Shown here: positions 44,603-54,204 of the stretch, piece by piece
How the letters are laid out: each line of letters starts with the position of its first letter
Numbering within the stretch: position 1 is the first letter of the stretch
Assembly (NCBI RefSeq): GCF_000828715.1
Contig: NZ_AP014583.1
Coordinates: forward strand, 3,036,001 to 3,100,000
DNA length: 64,000 nucleotides
Reading direction: 5' to 3'
From: Winogradskyella sp. PG-2
GTDB lineage: Bacteria > Bacteroidota > Bacteroidia > Flavobacteriales > Flavobacteriaceae
Notes under the pieces: model-generated
The model's input: the letters and a program-made list of their open reading frames with translations, nothing else
Databases searched by the model: none
What the model was told of the DNA's origin: nothing
Position numbers and translations under genes: made by a program

Positions 44603-45991
44603 ATGACATTAATAAAATCTATTTCAGGAATTCGAGGTACTATAGGTGGTGCAGTTGAAGAAAATTTGACTCCAATTGATGCTGTAAAATTTGCAGCGGC
44701 TTATGGGACTTGGTTAAAACAACAACGCAACAAAGAGAACTATCGCGTTGTGGTTGGAAGAGATGCTCGTATTTCTGGTGAAATGATTCAGAATTTAGTT
44801 ATGAACACATTGGTAGGTCTTGGTATTAACGTTGTTGATGTAGGATTATCTACAACGCCTACTGTTGAAATTGCTGTGCCTTTAGAACATGCAGATGGTG
44901 GAATTATTTTAACGGCAAGCCATAATCCTAAACAATGGAATGCTTTAAAGTTATTAAATGCAAAAGGCGAATTTTTGAATGGAGCAGAAGGACTAAAGAT
45001 ATTAGAAATCGCAGAATCTAACAATATGAATTTTGCAGAAGTTGACGATTTAGGAAAGATAACAAAGAATGAAGCTTATATTGATATTCATATTGATGAG
45101 GTTTTAGAATTGCCACTAGTAAATAAAAAAGCTATAGAAGCTGCAAATTTTAAAGTGGTAGTCGATGGTGTAAATTCTACTGGAGGAATTGCAATCCCAT
45201 TGCTTTTAGAGCGTTTAGGTGTGCACCCATTGAAATTATATTGTGATCCAACAGGTCATTTTCCACATAATCCGGAGCCACTCAAAGAGCATTTAGGTGA
45301 TTTGGCCAATGCTGTAGTAAAAGAGCGTGCTGATTTTGGAATTGTAGTAGATCCAGATGTAGATCGTTTAGCATTTATGGATGAAACTGGTGAGATGTTT
45401 GGAGAAGAATATACACTTGTTGCATGTGCAGATTATGTACTAAGTAAAAACCCAGGAAATACTGTAAGTAATATGAGTTCTACAAGAGCGTTGAGAGATG
45501 TTACTGAAAAGCACGGAGGTATGTATGAAGCAAGTGCTGTAGGTGAAGTAAATGTAGTCACCTTAATGAAAAAGAATAATGTTGTTATTGGAGGTGAAGG
45601 TAATGGTGGTATTATTTATCCAGATTCACATTATGGTCGTGATGCTTTAGTTGGCGTAGCGCTTTTTTTAAGTTTATTAGCTGAAAAGAAAATGAAGGTA
45701 AGCGAACTCAGAGCGTCTTATCCAAATTACTTTATGAGCAAGAAGAAAATACAGTTAACACCAGGACTAGATGTTGATGGTATTTTGAATACTATGGAAT
45801 CTAATTATAGTCAAGAAAAGTTAACAACTGTTGATGGTGTAAAAATTGATTTTTCTGATAGTTGGGTACATTTACGTAAAAGTAATACCGAACCAATTAT
45901 TAGAATATATACTGAAGCTCCATCGCAAGATGCAGCAGATACTTTAGCTGATAGGTTTATTGGTGAAATTAAAGCCATCGCTAATATTTAG
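44603..45991 (+). CDS. glmM: Phosphoglucosamine mutase
   Basis: 462 residues of the alpha-D-phosphohexomutase family. The phosphoserine loop is TASHNP (Ser106), the Mg loop is DPDVDR (250-255), the sugar-binding loop is GGEGNGG and the phosphate-binding end is RKSNTEPIIRIY. Bacteroidota proteins of this type interconvert glucosamine-6-P and glucosamine-1-P for peptidoglycan and LPS, though phosphomannomutase activity is possible. The next gene starts 30 nt downstream. Confidence 0.9.
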   Translation: MTLIKSISGIRGTIGGAVEENLTPIDAVKFAAAYGTWLKQQRNKENYRVVVGRDARISGEMIQNLVMNTLVGLGINVVDVGLSTTPTVEIAVPLEHADGGIILTASHNPKQWNALKLLNAKGEFLNGAEGLKILEIAESNNMNFAEVDDLGKITKNEAYIDIHIDEVLELPLVNKKAIEAANFKVVVDGVNSTGGIAIPLLLERLGVHPLKLYCDPTGHFPHNPEPLKEHLGDLANAVVKERADFGIVVDPDVDRLAFMDETGEMFGEEYTLVACADYVLSKNPGNTVSNMSSTRALRDVTEKHGGMYEASAVGEVNVVTLMKKNNVVIGGEGNGGIIYPDSHYGRDALVGVALFLSLLAEKKMKVSELRASYPNYFMSKKKIQLTPGLDVDGILNTMESNYSQEKLTTVDGVKIDFSDSWVHLRKSNTEPIIRIYTEAPSQDAADTLADRFIGEIKAIANI

Positions 45992-46021
45992 TACCTTTGA
46001 AATAAATATAAGAATCTTGTT

Positions 46022-47530
46022 ATGACTTTGATTTCTGATACTATAACAACCAAAATTACTGATTTAGAGTTATACTTTAATCAGTTTAGGGAACATATTA
46101 TAGGGCAAAATCAGACTTTTATGTCACCTTATGGTGAGCAAAAAATCATCTATACAGATTGGACAGCTTCAGGTCGTTTATACAGACCAATCGAGGAAAA
46201 AATATCTAACGAATTCGGTCCATTTGTTGCCAATACACATACAGAAACAACTGTTTCTGGTACTGCAATGACCAAAGCGTATCATAAAGCCAAACAAATC
46301 ATTAAGGACCATGTAAATTGTAATGAAGATGATGTCTTAATTGTTTCTGGTAATGGTATGACTGGCGTGGTGAATAAATTTCAGCGCATATTAGGACTCA
46401 AAGTTCCTGAGAATTTAAAAGATTACACATCGATTCCAGATGAAATGAGGCCTGTTGTATTTGTGTCACATATGGAGCACCATTCTAATCAGACGTCTTG
46501 GTTAGAAACCATAGCTTCGGTTGAGGTTGTCCCACCAGATGAAAATGGACTATTCTGTTTAGAGAATTTAGAAAAATTACTTTTAGAATACAAAGACTGT
46601 ACCATTAAGATTGCTTCAATTATTGGTGGCTCTAATGTTACAGGTATCCAAACACCACATCACGATGTTGCTAAATTAATGCATAAACATGGAGGTGTTT
46701 GTTTTGTGGATTTTGCATGTTCAGCCCCTTATGTAGAAATTAATATGCATCCTAATGATAAAGATGCTCAGCTAGATGCTGTTTTCTTTTCTCCTCATAA
46801 ATTTCTAGGTGGACCAGGAACTTCGGGTGTTTTAGTTTTTAATAAAAAATTATATAAAAATATGGTTCCAGATTGCCCTGGAGGTGGTACAGTAAGTTGG
46901 ACCAATCCTTGGGGAGAGCATAAGTATATTGACAATATTGAAGATAGAGAAGATGGTGGAACACCAGGATTCCTTCAGACTATAAAAACGGCGCTTTCAG
47001 TAAAGCTAAAGGAGCAAATGGGAATTGATAATATGTTGAAGCGAGAACATGAGTTAGTAGATATCATTTTCAAAAAATTAGATCCAATTCCTAATATTAA
47101 TATTCTGGCTGGTCAGCATAAAGATCGCTTAGGCGTGATTTCATTTTATATAGACGACTTACACTTTAACTTAGGAGTGAAATTATTGAATGATAAATTT
47201 GGTATACAAACTAGAGGTGGTTGCAGTTGTGCAGGTACATATGGCCATTTTTTATTACATGTAGATCAAAAAATGTCTAACGAATTAACTAACGAAATCT
47301 CTATTGGAGATTTGATCCGCAAACCTGGTTGGATTCGTATGTCTATACATCCTACAACAACAAATGCCGAGATAGAATTTGTTTGCGATAGTATTATTAA
47401 CTTAGCGAAGCATCATGAAACTTGGGCTAAAGACTATGAATATTCGAAATGTAATAACGAGTTTATTCATAAATCATTAGTTGATCAACCTTGTAACGCT
47501 ACTAAAGTGGATACTTGGTTTGATTTGTAA
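46022..47530 (+). CDS. Class V aminotransferase, cysteine-desulfurase-like
   Basis: 502 residues. The fold-type I PLP enzyme has FVSHMEHHSNQTSW, FVDFACSAPY and the PLP lysine Lys260 in FFSPHKFLGGPGTSGV. Near the C-terminus TRGGCSCAGTYG (Cys401, Cys403) holds the loop cysteine used by desulfurases. It is longer than SufS/IscS by about 90 residues. It could be a desulfurase or a selenocysteine lyase-like enzyme; no suf genes are adjacent. Co-directional with glmM. Confidence 0.85.
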   Translation: MTLISDTITTKITDLELYFNQFREHIIGQNQTFMSPYGEQKIIYTDWTASGRLYRPIEEKISNEFGPFVANTHTETTVSGTAMTKAYHKAKQIIKDHVNCNEDDVLIVSGNGMTGVVNKFQRILGLKVPENLKDYTSIPDEMRPVVFVSHMEHHSNQTSWLETIASVEVVPPDENGLFCLENLEKLLLEYKDCTIKIASIIGGSNVTGIQTPHHDVAKLMHKHGGVCFVDFACSAPYVEINMHPNDKDAQLDAVFFSPHKFLGGPGTSGVLVFNKKLYKNMVPDCPGGGTVSWTNPWGEHKYIDNIEDREDGGTPGFLQTIKTALSVKLKEQMGIDNMLKREHELVDIIFKKLDPIPNINILAGQHKDRLGVISFYIDDLHFNLGVKLLNDKFGIQTRGGCSCAGTYGHFLLHVDQKMSNELTNEISIGDLIRKPGWIRMSIHPTTTNAEIEFVCDSIINLAKHHETWAKDYEYSKCNNEFIHKSLVDQPCNATKVDTWFDL

Positions 47531-47541
47531 TTAATTGAATT

Positions 47542-47904
47542 TTGGACTCAAAACCAATAAATGATTTAGATAAAGTCTTAAAAAGAAGATATATTGATGG
47601 TAAGAGCTTTAAGTATCTTCAAAAGCATTTGTCATTGCAAGGTTTAAATAAAAATGAGTCTATACTGAAACTCAAGTCGTTTAATGAACAATTTGAACCT
47701 TTGAGATTAAAAAGAGCGAAAAAGGACTTATTAATCGCTGTTATTTTAATGTCTATTCCTCTAGTAAATTTTCTGATATACTATTTAGAAATTATAAATA
47801 ATTTTCGTTATAAAATAGGTCTCTTACAACTATGCTGCTTGCTCGCATCGAAAGTTTTTTTTCTGTCTTATTATAGAGTTGTGAGAGATAAAAATAAATT
47901 TTAG
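47542..47904 (+). CDS. Small membrane protein of unknown function
   Basis: 120 residues from a TTG at 47542. A basic N-terminal domain of about 65 residues is followed by two hydrophobic helices (LLIAVILMSIPLVNFLIYYL and LLQLCCLLASKVFFLSYY). I do not recognise the family. It follows the desulfurase-like gene by 11 nt and converges with the acyltransferase gene. Confidence 0.6.
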   Translation: MDSKPINDLDKVLKRRYIDGKSFKYLQKHLSLQGLNKNESILKLKSFNEQFEPLRLKRAKKDLLIAVILMSIPLVNFLIYYLEIINNFRYKIGLLQLCCLLASKVFFLSYYRVVRDKNKF

Positions 47905-47907
47905 TAT

Positions 47908-48798
47908 TTATTGAAATTCTGTCGGAACCTTATCTCGATGTTTCCAGCGTTTATGTGTCCAAAGATAATATTGAGGTGCTTCTATAATTTGTTTTTCTAC
48001 AAGCTTAAAGAAGATATCCGTAATTTCATAATCCTTATAATCTTTGGGATGTTCACAAATAGTTTTAAAAGTAGTTTCATAATAGCCGCGTTTTAGACGC
48101 TTTACACTAAAGAAAACAACCGCCATATCTAATTTTTTTGCTAACATTTCAGCACCTGTATACATCGGTACTTTTATCCCCATGAATTCATTCCAATGAA
48201 AGGCCTTGGTTGCTTTTGGTGATTGATCAGATACAAATCCATTGATAGTTAATTCACCTTTCTTTTTTGAGGAATTAAGTACACTTAATGTTTCTTTTGT
48301 TGTAATTAGATAGGTGTCATGTCTAGCTCTAATACGTCTGATTAGTTTATCAAAATATTTATTTGTTAAACGTTTGTATACAGCGTAGCCCTTGAGATTA
48401 ATATATTTTTGTAAAATGAATATCCATTCCCAACTCCCATAATGAGCACACATTAAAATGATGCTTCTTTCTTTGCTTTCGAGATTTTTTATTAATTCTA
48501 TGTTAGAAAATGTGTAACGTTTCTTTAATTCAGCTTCTGAAATAGTCATCGATTTAATAGATTCTAACATCATATCGCATAAGTGATGATAAAATTGACC
48601 AGTGATTTTAGAAATTTCTTTTTCGGATTTATCAGGAAAAACTAATCTTAAATTTTCTTTTACAGTTGATTTTCTATATCCAAAAACGCTGTATAAAAAA
48701 AAGCAGAGTATATCAGAAATTCCATAAAGCAATTTAAAGGGCAAAATAGAAACAAGCCACAGTACTGGATAAATTAAAATGTAAGCAATAAGTTGCAT
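47908..48798 (-). CDS. Lipid A-type acyltransferase (LpxL/HtrB family)
   Basis: 296 residues. After a hydrophobic N-terminus comes the HxxxxE catalytic pair in CAHYGSWEW (His119, Glu124), then GFVSDQSPKA and YWxxHKRWKHR-like end (YYLWTHKRWKHR). This family adds the late acyl chains to lipid A using acyl-ACP at the inner membrane; some Bacteroidota members acylate other lipids. Divergent from the rhomboid gene. Confidence 0.88.
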   Translation of the reverse strand: MQLIAYILIYPVLWLVSILPFKLLYGISDILCFFLYSVFGYRKSTVKENLRLVFPDKSEKEISKITGQFYHHLCDMMLESIKSMTISEAELKKRYTFSNIELIKNLESKERSIILMCAHYGSWEWIFILQKYINLKGYAVYKRLTNKYFDKLIRRIRARHDTYLITTKETLSVLNSSKKKGELTINGFVSDQSPKATKAFHWNEFMGIKVPMYTGAEMLAKKLDMAVVFFSVKRLKRGYYETTFKTICEHPKDYKDYEITDIFFKLVEKQIIEAPQYYLWTHKRWKHRDKVPTEFQ

Positions 48799-48859
48799 TA
48801 AAATATGTTAGCAATTAAGGGCAAATATATGTTATATTTGATTTATAAGATTACAGTTT

Positions 48860-49522
48860 ATGTACAATTTAAGTTTAGTTACTATTGCTATTATTGCTGC
48901 GAATGTTATCTTTTCTATGAAAGGATTTGATGATCGTTTGTTTTTTGAAAAATATAAGTTCAATATTGGTAATATTAGACGTGGAGAACAAATAAGAATG
49001 TTTAGTTCTGGTTTCTTACATGTAGATACTCAACATTTATTATTTAATATGTTGACGCTTTATTTCTTTGCTGATGCTGTAATTATTGAACTTGGGGAAA
49101 TAAATTTTGTAATTATTTATTTAGCGAGCTTAGTTTTTGGAAATTTACTATCTCTATATTTTCATAAAGAAGAATATTGGTACAGTGCTGTAGGTGCAAG
49201 TGGAGCAGTAACTGGCATTCTGTATGCTGCAATCCTATTGCGTCCAGATATGAGTTTATATATGTTCTTTGTACCTATTCCAATTCCTGGTTATATTTTC
49301 GGGATAGGCTACTTAGCGTATTCCATATATGGTATGAAAAACAGAATAGGTAATATTGGACACGATGCTCATTTCGGTGGAGCTGTAGGTGGTTATGTAG
49401 TTACATTACTACTCATGCCCAGTTTATTTAAAACAGATTTAGGCCATATAGGCCTTTTAGCAATCCCAATCGTTGCGTTATTTGTACTTTATAAAACTGG
49501 GAAACTCAATAAGAATAAATGA
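48860..49522 (+). CDS. Rhomboid-family intramembrane serine protease
   Basis: 220 residues with six helices. The catalytic dyad is Ser114 in SAVGASGAVTG and His171 in HDAHFGGAVGGY; the first loop has FLHVDTQHLLFNM, the HxxxxHxxxN site. These proteases cut membrane proteins near their helices. The substrate is unknown. Convergent with the TlpA gene, 1 nt apart. Confidence 0.92.
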   Translation: MYNLSLVTIAIIAANVIFSMKGFDDRLFFEKYKFNIGNIRRGEQIRMFSSGFLHVDTQHLLFNMLTLYFFADAVIIELGEINFVIIYLASLVFGNLLSLYFHKEEYWYSAVGASGAVTGILYAAILLRPDMSLYMFFVPIPIPGYIFGIGYLAYSIYGMKNRIGNIGHDAHFGGAVGGYVVTLLLMPSLFKTDLGHIGLLAIPIVALFVLYKTGKLNKNK

Positions 49523-49523
49523 T

Positions 49524-50675
49524 TTACTGAGCTAAAAGCTCTTCTACTTTTAACTCCAATGCTTTTCCTCTAAGGTTTTTATAAGCAATCTTACCATCTT
49601 TATCTAATATAAATGTTGCAGGAATAGCACTGATATTATATAATTTAGCTACAGGATCATCAAAATATTTTAAATGTGATAACTGAGTCCATGTTAATTT
49701 ATCGTTAGCAATCGCATCTAACCATGCTTTCTTTGGGTCTTGTTGTCTGCGTTCACCATCTAAAGAGATTCCAATAATTTCTAAACCTTGATCATGGTAT
49801 TTCTCATATATTCTAACCACATTAGGATTTTCTCTTCTACATGGTCCACACCAAGCTGCCCAAAAATCAATTATTGTTACTTTACCTTTAAGATCATTTA
49901 AACTAACTAAAGTACCATCTGGTTTTGGTGCTTCAAAATTGGGAGCAACTTTACCAATTTCTAAGTGCGCTATTTTTTCATATTCTACAAAGAGTTCATC
50001 TAATCTCTTTTTAACTTCTTTACCTTTTTTCGTTTCTTTTAATCTAGGTGTTAGATTTTCAAAAGCTTTCATAAAACCTGGTACATCAAGTTTAGGTTTG
50101 TTCGCTTCTAATCCAATTAAGTTAAGACTAAAATAACTATCGTTATTTTCTAAAATAAAATTCAATGGGTGGCCTGTAAGACGTAATCCAAGTTTTTCTA
50201 TTTCCTTGGTAAGGGAATCCTTTTTAGCAGCTTCTTCGGGTAGTTTTAACTGTCTGTAGGCAGTCATGACTCCTTGTCCTTCTTCTCTAATTTTATTCAT
50301 ACCATCTTGAAAAGCAATAAAACCCTCGTTACTTTCAGATCCAGTTACCTTAGATTCCATTAGGTTTTGTTTATTGATTTCTATGTCTATTTCACTATTC
50401 TCTAGCATTAACATAGCATTACCATCAACACTATTTACAGAAATAAAATGCATTGTTGGCTCTTCGACTTTTCCGTCCATATTAAACTTTTCGTCAAAAA
50501 CTATAGCAGTATCGCTTACAATTTCTTTACCCTTTTCATCTATATACTTTAAATAAATACGCACACCATTGTAAACACCTGGTGCAGTTCCATTGATTAC
50601 AAAGTCTGTTCTATTTTCTTTCTTGCAGCTCACTATTAACAAGCCAACAATAATAATTGTAAATATTCTTTTCAT
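49524..50675 (-). CDS. TlpA-like thiol-disulfide oxidoreductase lipoprotein with DUF4369 domain
   Basis: 383 residues. The lipobox ends at Cys17 (LLIVSCKK). Residues about 25-120 are a DUF4369-like beta domain (FVINGTAPGVYNGVRIYL), a helical linker follows, and from about 240 an AhpC/TlpA thioredoxin fold with the redox pair WCGPC (Cys276, Cys279) and cis-Pro IPATFI. It should reduce periplasmic disulfides, for example in cytochrome maturation. Its own promoter region faces mnmE. Confidence 0.92.
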   Translation of the reverse strand: MKRIFTIIIVGLLIVSCKKENRTDFVINGTAPGVYNGVRIYLKYIDEKGKEIVSDTAIVFDEKFNMDGKVEEPTMHFISVNSVDGNAMLMLENSEIDIEINKQNLMESKVTGSESNEGFIAFQDGMNKIREEGQGVMTAYRQLKLPEEAAKKDSLTKEIEKLGLRLTGHPLNFILENNDSYFSLNLIGLEANKPKLDVPGFMKAFENLTPRLKETKKGKEVKKRLDELFVEYEKIAHLEIGKVAPNFEAPKPDGTLVSLNDLKGKVTIIDFWAAWCGPCRRENPNVVRIYEKYHDQGLEIIGISLDGERRQQDPKKAWLDAIANDKLTWTQLSHLKYFDDPVAKLYNISAIPATFILDKDGKIAYKNLRGKALELKVEELLAQ

Positions 50676-50794
50676 TTTGATTCTATTTATAGCCCTACAA
50701 ATATATAAACAATGCTGAAAAAAAATGAAGACGCGATGTGAATTAAATCTTAAAATAGTAGGTCTTGTATTTATAACAATTATATATTTTACAA

Positions 50795-50802
50795 TACTTT
50801 TG
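50795..50802 (+). promoter_or_regulatory. -7 element of mnmE
   Basis: TACTTTTG, a TAnnTTTG match, ends 17 nt before the ATG at 50820. No TTG at the ideal distance. Confidence 0.45.
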
Positions 50803-50819
50803 CATCAAAGTACTTAATT

Positions 50820-52205
50820 ATGCATGATGATACTATTGTAGCTTTAGCAACTCCTTCTGGAAGTGGAGCAATTGCTATTATAAGATTATCTGGTAATGCT
50901 GCGATAGAAATTGCCTCACGAAATTTCAAGTCGGTCTCAAATAAAGTATTAAGTCAACAATCTACGCATACAATTCATTTAGGTCATATTATTGACCAAA
51001 CCAGAACAATTGACGAGGTTTTAATTTCAATTTTTAAAAATCCGAATTCTTATACAGGTGAAAATGTTGTTGAGATTTCTTGTCATGGATCATCATATAT
51101 TCAGCAAGAAATTATTCAGTTGTTTTTGCGACAAGGATGCCGAATGGCTACAGCAGGGGAATTTACCTTACGTGCTTTTTTAAATGGTAAGTTAGATTTG
51201 AGTCAGGCTGAAGCTGTGGCGGACTTAATTTCTAGTGATAACGAAGCATCGCATCAAATCGCTATCCAACAAATGCGTGGAGGGTTTTCATCTGAAATAG
51301 CCAAACTACGTGAAGAACTCTTAAATTTTGCATCCTTAATAGAGTTAGAACTCGATTTTGCAGAAGAAGATGTTGAGTTTGCAGATAGAACACAATTTAA
51401 AGAATTGATAGAACGCATCAATTTTGTTCTAAAGCGATTAATAGATTCTTTTGCTGTTGGTAATGTAATTAAAAACGGAATTCCTGTGGCTATTGTTGGT
51501 GAGCCTAATGTTGGAAAATCAACACTTTTAAATGCCTTATTAAATGAGGATAGAGCTATAGTGTCTGAAATTGCAGGAACAACAAGAGACACTATCGAAG
51601 ACGAAATTTCAATAGGAGGAATAGGATTTCGGTTTATAGATACAGCTGGTATTAGAGATACTGAAGATGTTGTAGAAAGTATTGGAATTAAAAAGACCTT
51701 TGAAAAAATCGAACAATCTCAAGTGGTAATTTATTTATTTGATAGTAAGTCGAGTATCAACAACTTAGAAACTGTTAAACTAGAAATTGAAAAGATTAAA
51801 AATAAGCATCCACAAAAGCCATTATTAATTATTGCAAATAAGATTGATCAGCTAGAAGATATACAATTAGCAAAATTGAGCACAGAAATCGATAATATTC
51901 AGTTATTATCTGCTAAGACAGGTTTTGGTGTGGAGCAATTAACAGATTCATTACTTAATCTTATAAATACTGGTGCGCTTAGAAATAATGAAACGATTGT
52001 CACTAACTCGCGTCATTATGATGCGCTTTTAAAAGCATTTGAAGAAATTCAAAAAGTACAACATGGATTAGAAACTGGTTTATCCGGAGACTTATTGGCG
52101 ATAGATATTAGACAGGCATTATATCACTTTGGTGAAATTACAGGAGAGATTACTAATGATGATCTTTTGGGTAATATTTTTGCTAACTTTTGTATTGGGA
52201 AGTAG
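50820..52205 (+). CDS. mnmE: tRNA modification GTPase MnmE (TrmE)
   Basis: 461 residues. The N-terminal tetrahydrofolate-binding domain (DTIVALATPSGSGAIAIIRL, SYTGENVVEISCHGS), central helical domain with embedded G domain (GEPNVGKS 227-234, GTTRD, DTAGIRDT, NKID) and the C-terminal FCIGK motif (Cys459) are all present. With MnmG it makes the cmnm5 modification at U34 of several tRNAs. MnmG is not in the window. Full length. Confidence 0.97.
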   Translation: MHDDTIVALATPSGSGAIAIIRLSGNAAIEIASRNFKSVSNKVLSQQSTHTIHLGHIIDQTRTIDEVLISIFKNPNSYTGENVVEISCHGSSYIQQEIIQLFLRQGCRMATAGEFTLRAFLNGKLDLSQAEAVADLISSDNEASHQIAIQQMRGGFSSEIAKLREELLNFASLIELELDFAEEDVEFADRTQFKELIERINFVLKRLIDSFAVGNVIKNGIPVAIVGEPNVGKSTLLNALLNEDRAIVSEIAGTTRDTIEDEISIGGIGFRFIDTAGIRDTEDVVESIGIKKTFEKIEQSQVVIYLFDSKSSINNLETVKLEIEKIKNKHPQKPLLIIANKIDQLEDIQLAKLSTEIDNIQLLSAKTGFGVEQLTDSLLNLINTGALRNNETIVTNSRHYDALLKAFEEIQKVQHGLETGLSGDLLAIDIRQALYHFGEITGEITNDDLLGNIFANFCIGK

Positions 52206-52322
52206 TGTTTATCAAAAATGTGTTACAAAAGCAGACTTTTTTTGACATGTAAATGTTTGAAAATCAGTATTTAAAAAATGTTTTTATTGATATAGGATAT
52301 TTTTTAGAAATATTAAGTTGTG

Positions 52323-52440
52323 TAGATTTGACTGTGCAATAATCGTACTTCTTTTTTATAGGCGGTATGTTTTAGTATGGGACTACATGCACAATAATTA
52401 TTATATAGTAAAAAAGAGCACAAAATTTGTGCTCTTTTTT
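52323..52440 (+). ncRNA. Possible small RNA between mnmE and the DUF4870 gene
   Basis: A TAGATTTG match at 52323-52330 is followed, about 80 nt later, by a strong terminator. Within it TGTGCA (about 52333) and TGCACA (about 52387) could close a stem-loop of some 60 nt. No -33 TTG is at the ideal distance and there is no match to a known RNA family that I can name. The rest of 52206-52322 is AT-rich with no gene visible. Weak candidate. Confidence 0.25.
52411..52440. terminator. Strong symmetrical terminator before the DUF4870 gene
   Basis: AGAGCACAAA and TTTGTGCTCT form a perfect 10-bp stem extended by A/T pairs and flanked by A and T runs, so it can work in both directions. It ends either the mnmE transcript or a small RNA. 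Confidence 0.8.
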
Positions 52441-52489
52441 TGTAACATATTTAAATTCTCCACGTCATATAGTTGTAAAACAAATATTC

Positions 52490-52849
52490 ATGGAATCAAA
52501 TTATCACACACTTAAACGTACGGACAATCAATTGTTAGTTATTACACATTTAGCGCAATTACTGACTTACATTACAGGTTTTGGTGGTTTAATTGTGCCA
52601 TTAGTAATTTGGGCGACACAAAAAGATCGTGTAGACCAAATGGATGCTCATGGTAAAGCGATATTAAATTTTCAGTTAAGTATTATAGTCTATTTTATTT
52701 TGAGTATTCCTTTAATGCTTATAGGAATTGGATTTTTAACCTTAATATTAATCGGAATCATGGCATTTGTAATGCCAATTATAAACGCCATAAAAGCTAG
52801 TAATGGTGAATTACCTAGCTATCCATTATCTCTTAATTTTGTTAGTTAG
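52490..52849 (+). CDS. DUF4870-domain membrane protein
   Basis: 119 residues from the ATG at 52490 (MESNYHTLKRTDNQLLVITH). A frame opening at 52427 is rejected because it starts inside the terminator. Three hydrophobic helices (about 20-42, 60-80 and 85-105) and the WATQKDRVDQMDAHGKAILNFQ loop match DUF4870/Tic20-like small membrane proteins of unknown role. Converges on dnaN through a shared terminator. Confidence 0.85.
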   Translation: MESNYHTLKRTDNQLLVITHLAQLLTYITGFGGLIVPLVIWATQKDRVDQMDAHGKAILNFQLSIIVYFILSIPLMLIGIGFLTLILIGIMAFVMPIINAIKASNGELPSYPLSLNFVS

Positions 52850-52867
52850 TATTAAAGAAATGGAATT

Positions 52868-52899
52868 AAAAAGGCTCATCATTTGATGAGCCTTTTTTT
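52868..52899. terminator. Bidirectional terminator between the DUF4870 gene and dnaN
   Basis: AAAAAGGCTCATC pairs with GATGAGCCTTTTT around a 4-nt loop. The A and T runs on each side allow it to stop transcripts from both converging genes. Confidence 0.85.
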
Positions 52900-52919
52900 A
52901 TTATTGAGTCTAAATTATT

Positions 52920-54038
52920 TTAGTTGTTAAGCATTACTGGCATAACAAGCATTGTAACTTGTTCGCCTTCATCTAAACCGTCAATTGGTGTTAAAATACC
53001 TGCTCTGTTCGGCAAACTCATTTCTAATTGAACATTATCAGAACTTAAGTTATTAATCATTTCTGTTAAGAAACGTGAGTTAAAACCGATTTGCATATCA
53101 TCACCTTGGTAATCACATGTTAATCGTTCTTCAGCCTTATTACTGTAATCTATATCTTCTGCAGATATGTTTAATTCTGCTCCAGCAATTTTTAAACGAA
53201 TTTGATGAGTTGTTTTATTAGAGAAAATACTAACACGACGCACAGAGTTTAAAAACTGAGTTCTGTCTATAACCAATTTATTTGGATTTTCTTTAGGAAT
53301 TACCGCTTCGTAATTTGGATACTTACCGTCAATTAAACGGCAAATTAAAACAGAGTTTTCAAAAGTAAACTTTGCATTAGATTCATTGTATTCTACTAAT
53401 ACATCATCATCACTTCCTGCTAAGATTCCTTTTAAAAGATTTAAAGGTTTCTTTGGCATAATGAATTCAGCTGTTTCAGTAGCACTAACATCGTCTCTTG
53501 TATATTTAACTAATTTGTGAGCATCAGTAGCAACAAAAGTTAAATTGTCTTGAGAAAATTGAAAGAATACTCCGCTCATTACAGGTCTTAAATCATCGTT
53601 GCCAGCAGCAAAAATAGTTTTACTAATCGCAGTTGCTAAGATATCACCTTTAATGTTTGTTGTACTAGCATCTTCAATAGAAACAGCATTTGGAAACTCA
53701 GCTCCATCTGCATAAGCTAAAGCATATTTACCATGATTAGAACTAATCTCAACCGTGTTATTTTCTTCAACAACAAATGTTAATGGCTGTTCAGGAAATG
53801 TCTTTAAAGTATCTAATAATAGACGTGCTGGTAATGCAATACTACCTTCAGAATCACTTTCTACGTCAATTGTAGAAGACATAGTTGTTTCTAAGTCACT
53901 AGCTGAAATAGTCAGTTTAGATTGACTTAGCTCAAATAAGAAATTATCTAAAATTGGTAACGTATTACTATTATTAATAACACCCCCTAGTACTTGAAGT
54001 TGTTTTAATAAATAAGTGCTTGAAACAATAAATTTCAT
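52920..54038 (-). CDS. dnaN: DNA polymerase III subunit beta (sliding clamp)
   Basis: 372 residues forming three similar clamp domains of about 120 residues. Recognisable parts are MKFIVSSTYLLKQLQVLGGVI, LPILDNFLFEL, RPVMSGVFFQF, DAHKLVKY and the C-terminal LVMPVMLNN. The ring clamps polymerase on DNA. dnaA is not adjacent, so this is not an origin region; in Flavobacteriaceae dnaN commonly sits beside gldG as here. A TATATTTG -7-like element lies about 100 nt upstream. Confidence 0.96.
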   Translation of the reverse strand: MKFIVSSTYLLKQLQVLGGVINNSNTLPILDNFLFELSQSKLTISASDLETTMSSTIDVESDSEGSIALPARLLLDTLKTFPEQPLTFVVEENNTVEISSNHGKYALAYADGAEFPNAVSIEDASTTNIKGDILATAISKTIFAAGNDDLRPVMSGVFFQFSQDNLTFVATDAHKLVKYTRDDVSATETAEFIMPKKPLNLLKGILAGSDDDVLVEYNESNAKFTFENSVLICRLIDGKYPNYEAVIPKENPNKLVIDRTQFLNSVRRVSIFSNKTTHQIRLKIAGAELNISAEDIDYSNKAEERLTCDYQGDDMQIGFNSRFLTEMINNLSSDNVQLEMSLPNRAGILTPIDGLDEGEQVTMLVMPVMLNN

Positions 54039-54204
54039 GTGTTGTATTTTATTTGTTTTCTATTGTCACATGGAACATCTTAAGATAAAATCCAACCTGA
54101 AAGGTTAGATGTTTCATATGTAATATATGTGTTTTTAACTTTGAATTTGTCTTACAAATATATCCTAATCAAAGGGTTTTATAAAACAAACTTATTAACA
54201 AATG

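Noticed and set aside
52318..52515. 65-codon open frame across the terminator
   Set aside because: It runs through a strong hairpin and into the start of the DUF4870 gene in another frame; no protein-like content.
52920..54204. Replication origin near dnaN
   Set aside because: No dnaA gene, no DnaA-box cluster seen; dnaN is next to gld genes as in other flavobacteria.
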